This document shows, one piece after another, positions 1 through 5,075 of a DNA stretch of 5,075 nt. The notes under the pieces are model-generated. The model saw only the letters and a program-made list of their open reading frames with translations, ran no database searches and was not told where the DNA came from. The stretch is from positions 1 through 5,075 of the forward strand of contig JAJYGW010000176.1 of NCBI GenBank assembly GCA_021790615.1, read 5' to 3'. Numbering within the stretch: the first letter of the stretch is position 1; each line of letters starts with the position of its first letter. The translations under genes were made by a program, and so were the position numbers. The stretch is from Actinomycetes bacterium. Its GTDB lineage: Bacteria > Actinomycetota > Acidimicrobiia > Acidimicrobiales > JAKAOS01.

Positions 1-483
1 CGCGGGACGCAGGCCGGCACGTCGCTGCTCGGCTCGTGGGGGGCCCGGGTCGGGGCGCTCCTGCTCGACTCGCTCGTCCTGGCGGTACCGATGACCGTCC
101 TACTCGTCGCCGTCTCGCTCGCCGTGGACCCCGGCGCCGGCTCGAGCGCAGCGGGGAGCGCGCCGGGCTGGGTGGTCGCCGTCGTCTACGCCGTCCTCGT
201 GGCTGTCCCGGCCGCGTACTTCACCGTCCTCACCGGGGGAGCGCGGGGCCAGACTGTCGGCGGTCTCGCCACCGGGCTGGTGGTGCGGGACGCCCTGACG
301 GGGGGGCCGCTCGGCTACCGCCGGGCGCTGGCGCGCTTCCTGGTCCGCGCGCTGCTCTACGCCGCGCTCGTCATCCCGGGCGTGCTCAACGACCTCATGC
401 CCCTCTGGGATCCGATGCACCAGAGCCTCTCGGACAAGGTGACTCGGGCACTCGTCGTGCGGCCCGTCGGCCGGGGGCACTAG
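1..483 (+). CDS. RDD family membrane protein, 5'-truncated by window edge
   Basis: The reading frame is open from base 1 to the TAG at 481-483, giving 160 visible residues; the true start lies left of the window. The ATG at 91 is not a credible start because it would cut off the first helix of the domain. The RDD signature is visible: Arg16 at the head of helix 1 and Asp23 inside it (RVGALLLD), a second membrane segment at about 56-80, the GQT motif at 84-86 followed by GLVVRD, a third hydrophobic stretch at about 110-130, and the closing WDPMHQSLSDK motif from 136, which carries the second conserved Asp. RDD proteins are small polytopic membrane proteins; most have no assigned biochemical role, and some have been linked to ion transport or stress tolerance. 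The stop is 3 bases from the response regulator start, so the two genes are probably co-transcribed and translationally coupled. Family call is firm; function is unknown. Confidence 0.9.
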   Translation, partial: RGTQAGTSLLGSWGARVGALLLDSLVLAVPMTVLLVAVSLAVDPGAGSSAAGSAPGWVVAVVYAVLVAVPAAYFTVLTGGARGQTVGGLATGLVVRDALTGGPLGYRRALARFLVRALLYAALVIPGVLNDLMPLWDPMHQSLSDKVTRALVVRPVGRGH

Positions 484-486
484 GCG

Positions 487-1164
487 ATGCGCCTCCTGGT
501 CGTCGAGGACGAACGCGGGCTCGCGTCGGCGCTCGAGCGCGGCCTCGAGGCCGAGGGCTTTGCCGTGGACGTAGCAGCCGACGGCGCGGAGGGGCTCTTC
601 CTCGCGAGGGAGCATCCCTACGACGCCATCGTCCTCGACATCATGCTCCCCAAGGTCAACGGTTACGTCGTGTGCTCGACGCTGCGGAGCGAGGGCAACT
701 GGACGCCGATCCTGATGCTCACGGCGAAAGACGGCGAGTTCGACGAGGCGGAGGCACTCGACGGCGGCGCCGACGACTTCCTCTCCAAGCCCTTCTCCTT
801 CGTCGTGCTGCTCGCGCGGCTGCGGGCCCTGCTGCGCCGTGGCGTCACCGAGCGGCCTGCGGTGCTGGAGGCGGGCGATCTGCGGCTCGACCCTGCGACG
901 CACCGCGTGTTTCGCGGGGATTCCGAGATCGTGCTCACGGCGCGTGAGTTCTCGCTGTTCGAGCTGCTGATGCGCCGGGCCGGCCAGGTCCTCACCAAGC
1001 GAGCGATCCTCGCCCACGTCTGGGACGAGGACTTCGAGGGGGACCCGAACATCGTCGAGGTCTACATCGGCTACCTGCGCCGGAAGCTGGACGCGCCCTT
1101 CGGCCGCAAGGCGATCGAGACCCTTCGGGGCGTCGGCTACCGGCTGGATCCCGAAGGGGGCTGA
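487..1164 (+). CDS. OmpR/PhoB-family response regulator (REC + winged helix)
   Basis: A cytoplasmic transcription regulator of 225 residues, the normal length for the family. The receiver domain (about 1-118) has the acidic pair E7/D8, the phospho-acceptor D51 in IVLDIMLP, the switch Thr79 in LMLTAKD, and Lys101 in the SKPF motif. The C-terminal winged-helix DNA-binding domain spans about 127-222, with the TAREFSLFELL start (151-161), a recognition helix around 188-202 (NIVEVYIGYLRRKLD) and the terminal beta hairpin (ETLRGVGYRL, 211-220). It begins 3 bases after the RDD gene; the upstream GGGGG run is only a weak ribosome site, consistent with coupling. The histidine kinase follows after 36 bases, so it is almost certainly the phosphodonor. 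Odd point: the Arg/Glu pair that bridges alpha4 and alpha5 in PhoB dimers is E87 and V107 here. DNA targets cannot be read from sequence, although this fold usually binds direct repeats with about 11-bp spacing. Confidence 0.97.
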   Translation: MRLLVVEDERGLASALERGLEAEGFAVDVAADGAEGLFLAREHPYDAIVLDIMLPKVNGYVVCSTLRSEGNWTPILMLTAKDGEFDEAEALDGGADDFLSKPFSFVVLLARLRALLRRGVTERPAVLEAGDLRLDPATHRVFRGDSEIVLTAREFSLFELLMRRAGQVLTKRAILAHVWDEDFEGDPNIVEVYIGYLRRKLDAPFGRKAIETLRGVGYRLDPEGG

Positions 1165-1200
1165 GCGATCGCCGCACGTCCAGGAACGGGGCCAGGGGGC

Positions 1201-2826
1201 GTGTCCCGCCTTCGGACCGGGCCGGGGGCGGAGAAGGAGCAGCCGTCGTCGTTCCGCTCCGCCCGCGAGGCGCGACGAGGGATATGGCGGCTGCTGCCGG
1301 CACGGCTCGCACGCTGGCTCGCGCTGGTGCGGGTCCGGACGACCGTGGCGGCCGTGCTCGTCGTCGGCGCTGCGCTTGCCGTCGGTGCCAGCGGGATGTT
1401 CCTCCTCCTCGACCGCTCGCTCGTGGGGAGCCTCGAGGCGAGCACGACGAGCCAGTCGGAGGCGACGGCGGTCCTGGCGGCGACCGGCGACCTGCCGACC
1501 CGGATCCCCGCCGGTGGGCCGAGCCTGGTCCAGGTCGTCTCCACGGACGGCAGGGTGCTCGCCTCGACGCCCGAGTCGGTCGGGATCGGGCCGTTCCTCC
1601 CGCCCCTCGCGCCCGACGCGACGAGCCCGATCCGCCGGGTGCGCAGCCTCGGGGGCTCGGAGGAGGGCGAGGGACCGTGGCTCGTTGCACGGCGCGTCGC
1701 CACGCTGCACGGCGAGGCCATCACGGTCGAGGTCGCGACGTCGCTCGACACCCTGAACGAGGTGCTGCTCCGTCTCGGGGTGGCGCTCTCCCTCGGAGTC
1801 GGCCTGCTCGTGGCGCTCGTCGGCGCGACGGCCTGGTTCCTCGCCGGGAGGGCCCTTCGCCCCGTGGAGGCGATCCGGGCGGAGGTTGCCGACATCTCCG
1901 GACGCGACCTCCACCGCCGGGTGCCGGAGCCGCCGGTCGTGGATGAGATCGGCCGCCTCGCCGAGACGATGAACGACATGCTGGACCGCCTCGAGAGTGC
2001 CGCAGCACGCCAACGCCGCTTCGTCGCGGACGCGAGCCACGAGCTGCGGACACCGCTGAGTGTGATCCAAGCGCAGCTGGAGGTGCTGAGCGCCCACCCG
2101 GATGGGCGCTGGCCCGAGGTCGTCGCCGAGGTGCTCTCCGAGACCCAACGTCTCTCCCGGCTGGTGGAGGACCTGCTCTCGCTCGCGCGCTCCGACCGGC
2201 CCGAGGCGCACCGGGCGTGGGCGAACGTCGACCTCGACGAGCTCGTCCTGGCCGAGGTGCGATGGCTGCGAGCGCAGCCAGGCCTCGCGGTCGACGCGAG
2301 TGGGGTCTCGGCCGGACGGGTGCGCGGTGACCCCGACCAGCTCCGGCGGGTGATCCGGAACCTCTGCGACAACGCGGCCCGCCATGCCACCGGCCGGATC
2401 CGCCTCGAGCTCCGGTCGGTGGCGGCCGTCGGGCCTGCGTGGGCCCCGCGCCCCTCGGGCACGACGGCCCTCGCGGGCGCACCTGCCTCGCCGGCCGCGG
2501 GCGCCGTCGAGCTGGTCGTGAGCGACGATGGACCGGGGATCCCGGCCGAGGACCGGCTGCGGGTGTTCGACCGTTTCGTGCGGCTCGACGAGGCTCGCAA
2601 CCGGCTCCAGGGTGGCTCGGGCCTCGGCCTCGCGATCGTCGCCGAGATCATCGCGATCCACGGCGGGGAGGTGTGGGTGGAGGATGCGAGCTGGGGCGGT
2701 GTCGCGCGCGGTGCCGCCTTCCACGCCCGGTTCCCGCTGGTGGCGGAGCACGAGCCCGTGGGGGGTCTCAGCTCGCGCTCAGTGGCTCAGGCCTCGCTCA
2801 GCAACGTAGCCCCCGGGCGTGGTTAG
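1201..2826 (+). CDS. Two-TM sensor histidine kinase (HAMP-HisKA-HATPase)
   Basis: A membrane sensor kinase of 541 residues that should autophosphorylate on His280 and pass the phosphate to D51 of the adjacent regulator. Order: cytosolic leader 1-45, TM1 about 47-70, extracytoplasmic sensor loop about 71-188 of no recognised fold, TM2 about 189-214, HAMP about 215-268 (ALRPVEAIRAEV, then DEIGRLAETMNDML), HisKA with the H-box FVADASHELRTPL (His280), and the ATPase domain with N-box N387/N391 (RNLCDNAARHA), G1 DDGPGIP (442-448), F-box VFDRF (455-459) and G2 GGSGLGLAIV (471-480). All catalytic motifs are intact. An Ala/Pro/Gly-rich stretch at about 408-434 lengthens the segment between the N and G1 boxes. 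The GTG at 1201 is the only usable start after the regulator stop in this frame and the codons that follow have strong GC3, but its ribosome site is poor (AGGGGG lies only 1 base away, AGGAA 14 bases away). GTG 1327 (residue 43) is an alternative start that would leave a short leader. Confidence 0.95.
   Translation: MSRLRTGPGAEKEQPSSFRSAREARRGIWRLLPARLARWLALVRVRTTVAAVLVVGAALAVGASGMFLLLDRSLVGSLEASTTSQSEATAVLAATGDLPTRIPAGGPSLVQVVSTDGRVLASTPESVGIGPFLPPLAPDATSPIRRVRSLGGSEEGEGPWLVARRVATLHGEAITVEVATSLDTLNEVLLRLGVALSLGVGLLVALVGATAWFLAGRALRPVEAIRAEVADISGRDLHRRVPEPPVVDEIGRLAETMNDMLDRLESAAARQRRFVADASHELRTPLSVIQAQLEVLSAHPDGRWPEVVAEVLSETQRLSRLVEDLLSLARSDRPEAHRAWANVDLDELVLAEVRWLRAQPGLAVDASGVSAGRVRGDPDQLRRVIRNLCDNAARHATGRIRLELRSVAAVGPAWAPRPSGTTALAGAPASPAAGAVELVVSDDGPGIPAEDRLRVFDRFVRLDEARNRLQGGSGLGLAIVAEIIAIHGGEVWVEDASWGGVARGAAFHARFPLVAEHEPVGGLSSRSVAQASLSNVAPGRG
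2767..2801 (+). repeat. Cluster of four CTCAG direct repeats (11-8-11 spacing)
   Basis: CTCAG occurs at 2767, 2778, 2786 and 2797. The blocks 2767-2782 and 2786-2801 match at 13 of 16 positions. The copies fall in all three codon phases of the kinase C-terminal coding sequence, so repeated amino acids do not explain them. The cluster lies about 170 bases before the glycosidase start. OmpR/PhoB-type regulators bind direct repeats with about 11-bp period, so an operator is possible; this is inference only, and chance is not excluded. Confidence 0.35.
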
Positions 2827-2957
2827 CCTGCGGTCTGATGGCCTTCAACAGCCCCAGGTCCGTTCGGCGCCCGGAGAGCCGGCAGCGCTCGGCGGCGAGA
2901 CCGAGCCGGTGCGCCCGAATGGCGGGCGGGCGCCCCGAACCCAGGAAGCTCCGAGCC

Positions 2958-2966
2958 GAGGAGGGG
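2958..2966 (+). promoter_or_regulatory. Strong Shine-Dalgarno site that sets the glycosidase start
   Basis: GAGGAGGGG contains the core GGAGG at 2960-2964 and lies 7 bases before GTG 2972, an ideal distance. It is the best ribosome site in the window. It argues for starting the glycosidase at 2972 rather than at GTG 2819, which overlaps the kinase stop and has no ribosome site. The 51 codons between the two also use many more A/T third bases than the neighbouring genes. An in-frame GTG at 2966 overlaps the site itself and is less likely. Confidence 0.7.
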
Positions 2967-2971
2967 TGCCT

Positions 2972-4660
2972 GTGACGCCTCCCGAGCCGCCCCCGAACGA
3001 CCAGCCGATCCTCCGGGAGAGCCCCGTCCGCGGGTCGGGGAGCCTCGTGGACGACACCAGCCCGTGGGGCGCGCCGCAGGACCCGTGGACACTGCGGCAG
3101 CCGGCAGCCCCGAGCAGCCCGGATCCAGTCGCCGACCCTGCGCCGGTGGGTCACGCGGGGTCGGTGGGATCCGCGCCGGATCGGGCTCGGCGGCGGGCCG
3201 GGAGTGCCGCGCAAGGCGGCATCGGTCGTCGCGGATCGAGCACGGCCCGCCGGCGGGTCCGCAACGCTCCCGATCCTGCTCGATCTGCCGGCCAGGAGCT
3301 GCAGCATGGGCCGGCGACGCGCTCGCCGTCCCCGGCGCGATCGACGCGCCCTCGCCGGCGCAAGCCCGTCTCGCCACTCCGCCTCGCGTTCCGGCGTGTT
3401 GCAGTCGGCGGCCTGGCAGTGCTGGTCGTCCTGACGGGTGTCTCCCTTGCCGGCGCGATGACGGCGCCCGGCACGCAGGGGCTCGGAGTGCGCTTCGTCG
3501 AGTGGGTGCGTTCGCACGGCGGCGGCCCCTTCGTCATCTGGGCCGAGCGGGAGTGGTACTCGCACAATCCACCACCGGTGGGTGGGCGTCCGGCCGCCGA
3601 CCTGCTCCGACCCTTCGGTGGGTCCACGAGGACCAGTGCAAGCGGCGCTTCCGGCGCCCGGCCCACTTCGACGACCGCCCATGGCGCGTCCCCGAGCACC
3701 ACGCAGCCGAGCCGAGCGGTCACGGTCGCCGAGCCGTCCCACCTGGCCCCGCCGACGAACATCCCCCAGCTGCCCGGGGTGAACATCCCCGGCGAGGGGG
3801 TGTGGCACGCTGCCGGGCCGACCGTCGGCGGTGTCTCCTCGATGTACGTCGCCTACGTCGCGCCGGACGCGATCCACACCTCGCTGGTCACCGGGGTGGT
3901 GTGGATGGACCAGAAGATGCTGGCGGCCCGGCTCTTCGCGGGCTGGCAGGAGCCGCCGGGGGGCCTCCCCTGGCAGTACCACTCGCCGCTCGGCGGGACC
4001 ACTGCGACCGGCCTGGTCGCCGCCTACAACGCCGGCTTCCGGATGAGCGCGGCAGAGGGAGGTTGGTACTCCGAGGGCAAGACGGCGGTGCCGCTCCGCA
4101 ACGGCGCGGCGTCGTTCGTGATCTACAAGAACGGGAGCGCGAACGTCGGGACCTGGGGCCAGGACGTCTCGATGACGCCGAACGTGGTGTCGGTCCGCCA
4201 GAACCTCTCCCTCATCGTGGCGAACGGGCAGCCGGCACCGGGCCTCTCGAACAACAGCTTCCTGCTCTGGGGCGCGACGCTCGGCGGCCAGCTGTACGTG
4301 TGGCGGTCGGCCGTCGGGATCACGGCCAACGGTGCCCTCCTCTACGCGGGGGGGCCGGGACTTTCGATCACCGACCTCGCCGACATCATGGTACGGGCGG
4401 GCGCGGTGCGGGCGATGGAGATGGACATCAACACCGACTGGGTGAACTTCTTCGCCTTCAGCCCCGCCAAGGGCCAGCTCGCAGCGCCCATCAACGCGGT
4501 CAAGCTCTTGGCGGACATGATCCAGCCCACGTCGCGCTACTTCGCAGCGGACCCGCGTGACTTCATCGGGGAGTACCTCCGGCCGGGGCTGCCCGGGACG
4601 CTGAGCAACGGGCGGCTCGCCAGCGACCAGAGCTGGGCCGTACACGCCACGAAGGGCTGA
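2972..4660 (+). CDS. Membrane-anchored phosphodiester glycosidase (NAGPA-like) domain protein
   Basis: Starting at GTG 2972 the protein has 562 residues and no cysteine. Residues 1-139 form a Pro/Ser/Arg/Gly-rich, probably disordered tail that becomes strongly basic before one membrane helix at about 141-163. The arrangement suggests an N-in anchor with the rest outside. A juxtamembrane region with GPFVIWAEREWYSHN (about 185-199) is followed by a Ser/Thr/Pro-rich linker (about 215-261) and the C-terminal domain (about 272-522). That domain resembles PF09992 (NAGPA, phosphodiester glycosidase): AAYNAGFR (350-357) in the place of the family's N-G-F/G motif, RSAVGIT (445-451), GPGLSITDLADIMVRAGAVRAMEMDIN (461-487 overall). 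The family includes the enzyme that uncovers mannose-6-phosphate by removing GlcNAc; bacterial substrates are mostly unknown, and a cell-wall or teichoic-type glycan is a guess. The usual DGGGS motif reads DINTD here. Bases 2827-2971 upstream show no promoter I can support. A 12-base direct repeat crosses its stop codon. Confidence 0.82.
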   Translation: MTPPEPPPNDQPILRESPVRGSGSLVDDTSPWGAPQDPWTLRQPAAPSSPDPVADPAPVGHAGSVGSAPDRARRRAGSAAQGGIGRRGSSTARRRVRNAPDPARSAGQELQHGPATRSPSPARSTRPRRRKPVSPLRLAFRRVAVGGLAVLVVLTGVSLAGAMTAPGTQGLGVRFVEWVRSHGGGPFVIWAEREWYSHNPPPVGGRPAADLLRPFGGSTRTSASGASGARPTSTTAHGASPSTTQPSRAVTVAEPSHLAPPTNIPQLPGVNIPGEGVWHAAGPTVGGVSSMYVAYVAPDAIHTSLVTGVVWMDQKMLAARLFAGWQEPPGGLPWQYHSPLGGTTATGLVAAYNAGFRMSAAEGGWYSEGKTAVPLRNGAASFVIYKNGSANVGTWGQDVSMTPNVVSVRQNLSLIVANGQPAPGLSNNSFLLWGATLGGQLYVWRSAVGITANGALLYAGGPGLSITDLADIMVRAGAVRAMEMDINTDWVNFFAFSPAKGQLAAPINAVKLLADMIQPTSRYFAADPRDFIGEYLRPGLPGTLSNGRLASDQSWAVHATKG

Positions 4661-4677
4661 GAGCTCGAAGGGCTGAG
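4650..4677 (+). repeat. 12-bp direct repeat across the glycosidase stop codon
   Basis: CGAAGGGCTGAG occurs at 4650-4661 and again at 4666-4677, a 16-bp period with 4 bases between copies. The first copy contains the TGA stop (4658-4660). It looks like a small tandem duplication; no function is apparent. Confidence 0.5.
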
Positions 4678-4749
4678 CGCGGACGAGCCGAGCCGCGGCC
4701 CGGACGGATCCAACACGCAGGCGTTGTGGCTACCAACGGTTTGCCGAGG

Positions 4750-4791
4750 CATCTCCGCCCGCTCGAGGCGTCGCCCGAGCGGGCGGAGATG
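4750..4791. terminator. Perfect 16-bp hairpin between convergent genes, likely bidirectional terminator
   Basis: The arm CATCTCCGCCCGCTCG at 4750-4765 pairs without mismatch with CGAGCGGGCGGAGATG at 4776-4791, around a 10-base loop that could close further as GGC-GTC-GCC. It lies 90 bases after the glycosidase stop and ends 4 bases from the stop of the minus-strand gene. Neither side has a T tract, so it is not a classic intrinsic terminator; U-less hairpins of this kind are common predictions at convergent gene ends in high-GC actinobacteria. The rest of 4661-4749 shows only the short direct repeat and a weak 5-bp stem (4722-4738). Confidence 0.6.
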
Positions 4792-4795
4792 AACG

Positions 4796-5075
4796 TCACT
4801 TGGCGAGGATCTTCGCCTTCTGCTGATTGAACTCCGCCTCGGACAGCACGCCGCGATCGCGCAGATCGGCCAGCTTGGCCAACTCCTCGCCCGGTGAGGC
4901 CGCAGTGGCGGTCTCGCGCACGTAGGAGTCGAACGCCTCCCGCTGTGCTTGGGCGGCCCGGATCGAACGTTCGTGCATCTTGCCGCCGCGGGCGATGAGG
5001 TAGACGAAGACGCCGAGGTAGGGGAAGATCACGACCACCAGCACCCAGATGGCCTTGGCCACACCGGAGAGGTCG
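4796..5075 (-). CDS. Small membrane protein with PLDc_N-like segment and SHOCT domain, 5'-truncated
   Basis: The minus-strand frame runs from the right edge to the TGA read from 4798-4796, giving 92 visible codons. A GTG at 5062-5060 could start an 88-residue protein, but the frame stays open upstream as DLSGVAKAIW. This matches the usual internal DLSGWxKAxW motif of actinobacterial proteins that carry an additional N-terminal helix, so the true start is most likely beyond the window. Visible parts are a membrane helix (about residues 9-28, ending YLIARGGKM), a charged Gln/Ala/Arg-rich connector with AQREAFDSYVRE, and a C-terminal SHOCT motif (LAKLADLRDRGVLSEAEFNQQKAKIL). SHOCT is a short C-terminal module whose role is usually taken as oligomerisation or partner binding. 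The first segment resembles the N-terminal region of phospholipase D-nuclease proteins without any catalytic domain. It is convergent with the glycosidase gene and shares the hairpin with it. No function can be assigned. Confidence 0.87.
   Translation of the reverse strand, partial: DLSGVAKAIWVLVVVIFPYLGVFVYLIARGGKMHERSIRAAQAQREAFDSYVRETATAASPGEELAKLADLRDRGVLSEAEFNQQKAKILAK

Noticed and set aside
36..947. A 303-codon + strand frame overlapping the RDD and regulator genes
   Set aside because: Arg/Gly/Ala-rich nonsense in another phase of two clear genes.
1165..1172. GCGATCGC palindromes at 1165-1172 and 4853-4860, resembling the cyanobacterial HIP1 motif
   Set aside because: Only two copies, one inside a coding region; expected occasionally in GC-rich DNA.
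100..2751. An 883-codon open frame on the minus strand opposite the RDD, regulator and kinase genes
   Set aside because: It is a shadow caused by strong G/C at third positions; its translation is Arg/Pro/Glu-rich with no domain, while the + strand carries complete well-known families.
2819..2971. N-terminal extension of the glycosidase from GTG 2819, overlapping the kinase stop
   Set aside because: No ribosome site, weaker GC3 over these 51 codons, and a strong Shine-Dalgarno at 2958-2966 before GTG 2972.
3246..3257. CCCGCCGGCGGG palindrome, and CCACCGGTGG at 3572-3581, inside the glycosidase gene
   Set aside because: Short G/C palindromes within coding sequence with no loop; likely by chance in this base composition.
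2798..4645. A 615-codon open frame on the minus strand opposite the glycosidase gene
   Set aside because: Same high-GC artefact: low-complexity Arg/Pro/His-rich translation, no recognisable domain, and it mirrors a supported gene.
4722..4738. CGTTG / CAACG 5-bp stem with a 7-base loop in the intergenic region, considered as part of an RNA gene
   Set aside because: Too short, no further pairing, and no tRNA-like or riboswitch-like arrangement around it.

Overview
The window comes from a very GC-rich genome with strong G/C preference at third codon positions and frequent GTG starts. Gene content (a two-domain OmpR/PhoB-type regulator, an actinobacterial-style HAMP histidine kinase, a membrane-anchored NAGPA-type phosphodiester glycosidase, and a PLDc_N-like/SHOCT membrane protein) points to an actinomycete-like bacterium (Actinomycetota). 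An Acidimicrobiia-like lineage is possible but is only an impression from protein style.

Layout: (1) bases 1-483 hold the 3' part of an RDD-family membrane protein, cut by the left edge. (2) After 3 bases comes an OmpR/PhoB-family response regulator (487-1164). (3) After 36 bases comes its likely partner, a two-TM sensor histidine kinase (1201-2826). These three lie on the + strand, closely packed, and are probably one transcript. (4) After a gap of about 145 bases, a strong Shine-Dalgarno sequence precedes a GTG start at 2972 for a 562-residue, cysteine-free, single-pass membrane protein with a C-terminal phosphodiester glycosidase (NAGPA/PF09992-like) domain, ending at 4660. (5) The 135-base stretch that follows holds a short direct repeat and a perfect 16-bp hairpin. 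(6) A convergent minus-strand gene, cut by the right edge, encodes a small TM + SHOCT protein (4796-5075).

Working model (inference): the kinase senses an envelope or extracellular condition through its loop of about 118 residues and phosphorylates D51 of the regulator. The downstream surface-anchored glycosidase is a candidate target because of its position, and a cluster of CTCAG repeats with 11-bp spacing lies just upstream of it. The hairpin between the convergent genes probably serves as a terminator for both strands.

I see no CRISPR array, RNA gene, insertion sequence or clearly new multi-gene system. The more unusual points are the atypical active-site-region motif of the glycosidase (MDIN where DGGG is usual), its long proline/arginine-rich cytosolic tail, the substituted dimer-interface pair in the response regulator, an Ala/Pro/Gly-rich insert in the kinase ATPase domain, and the CTCAG cluster.
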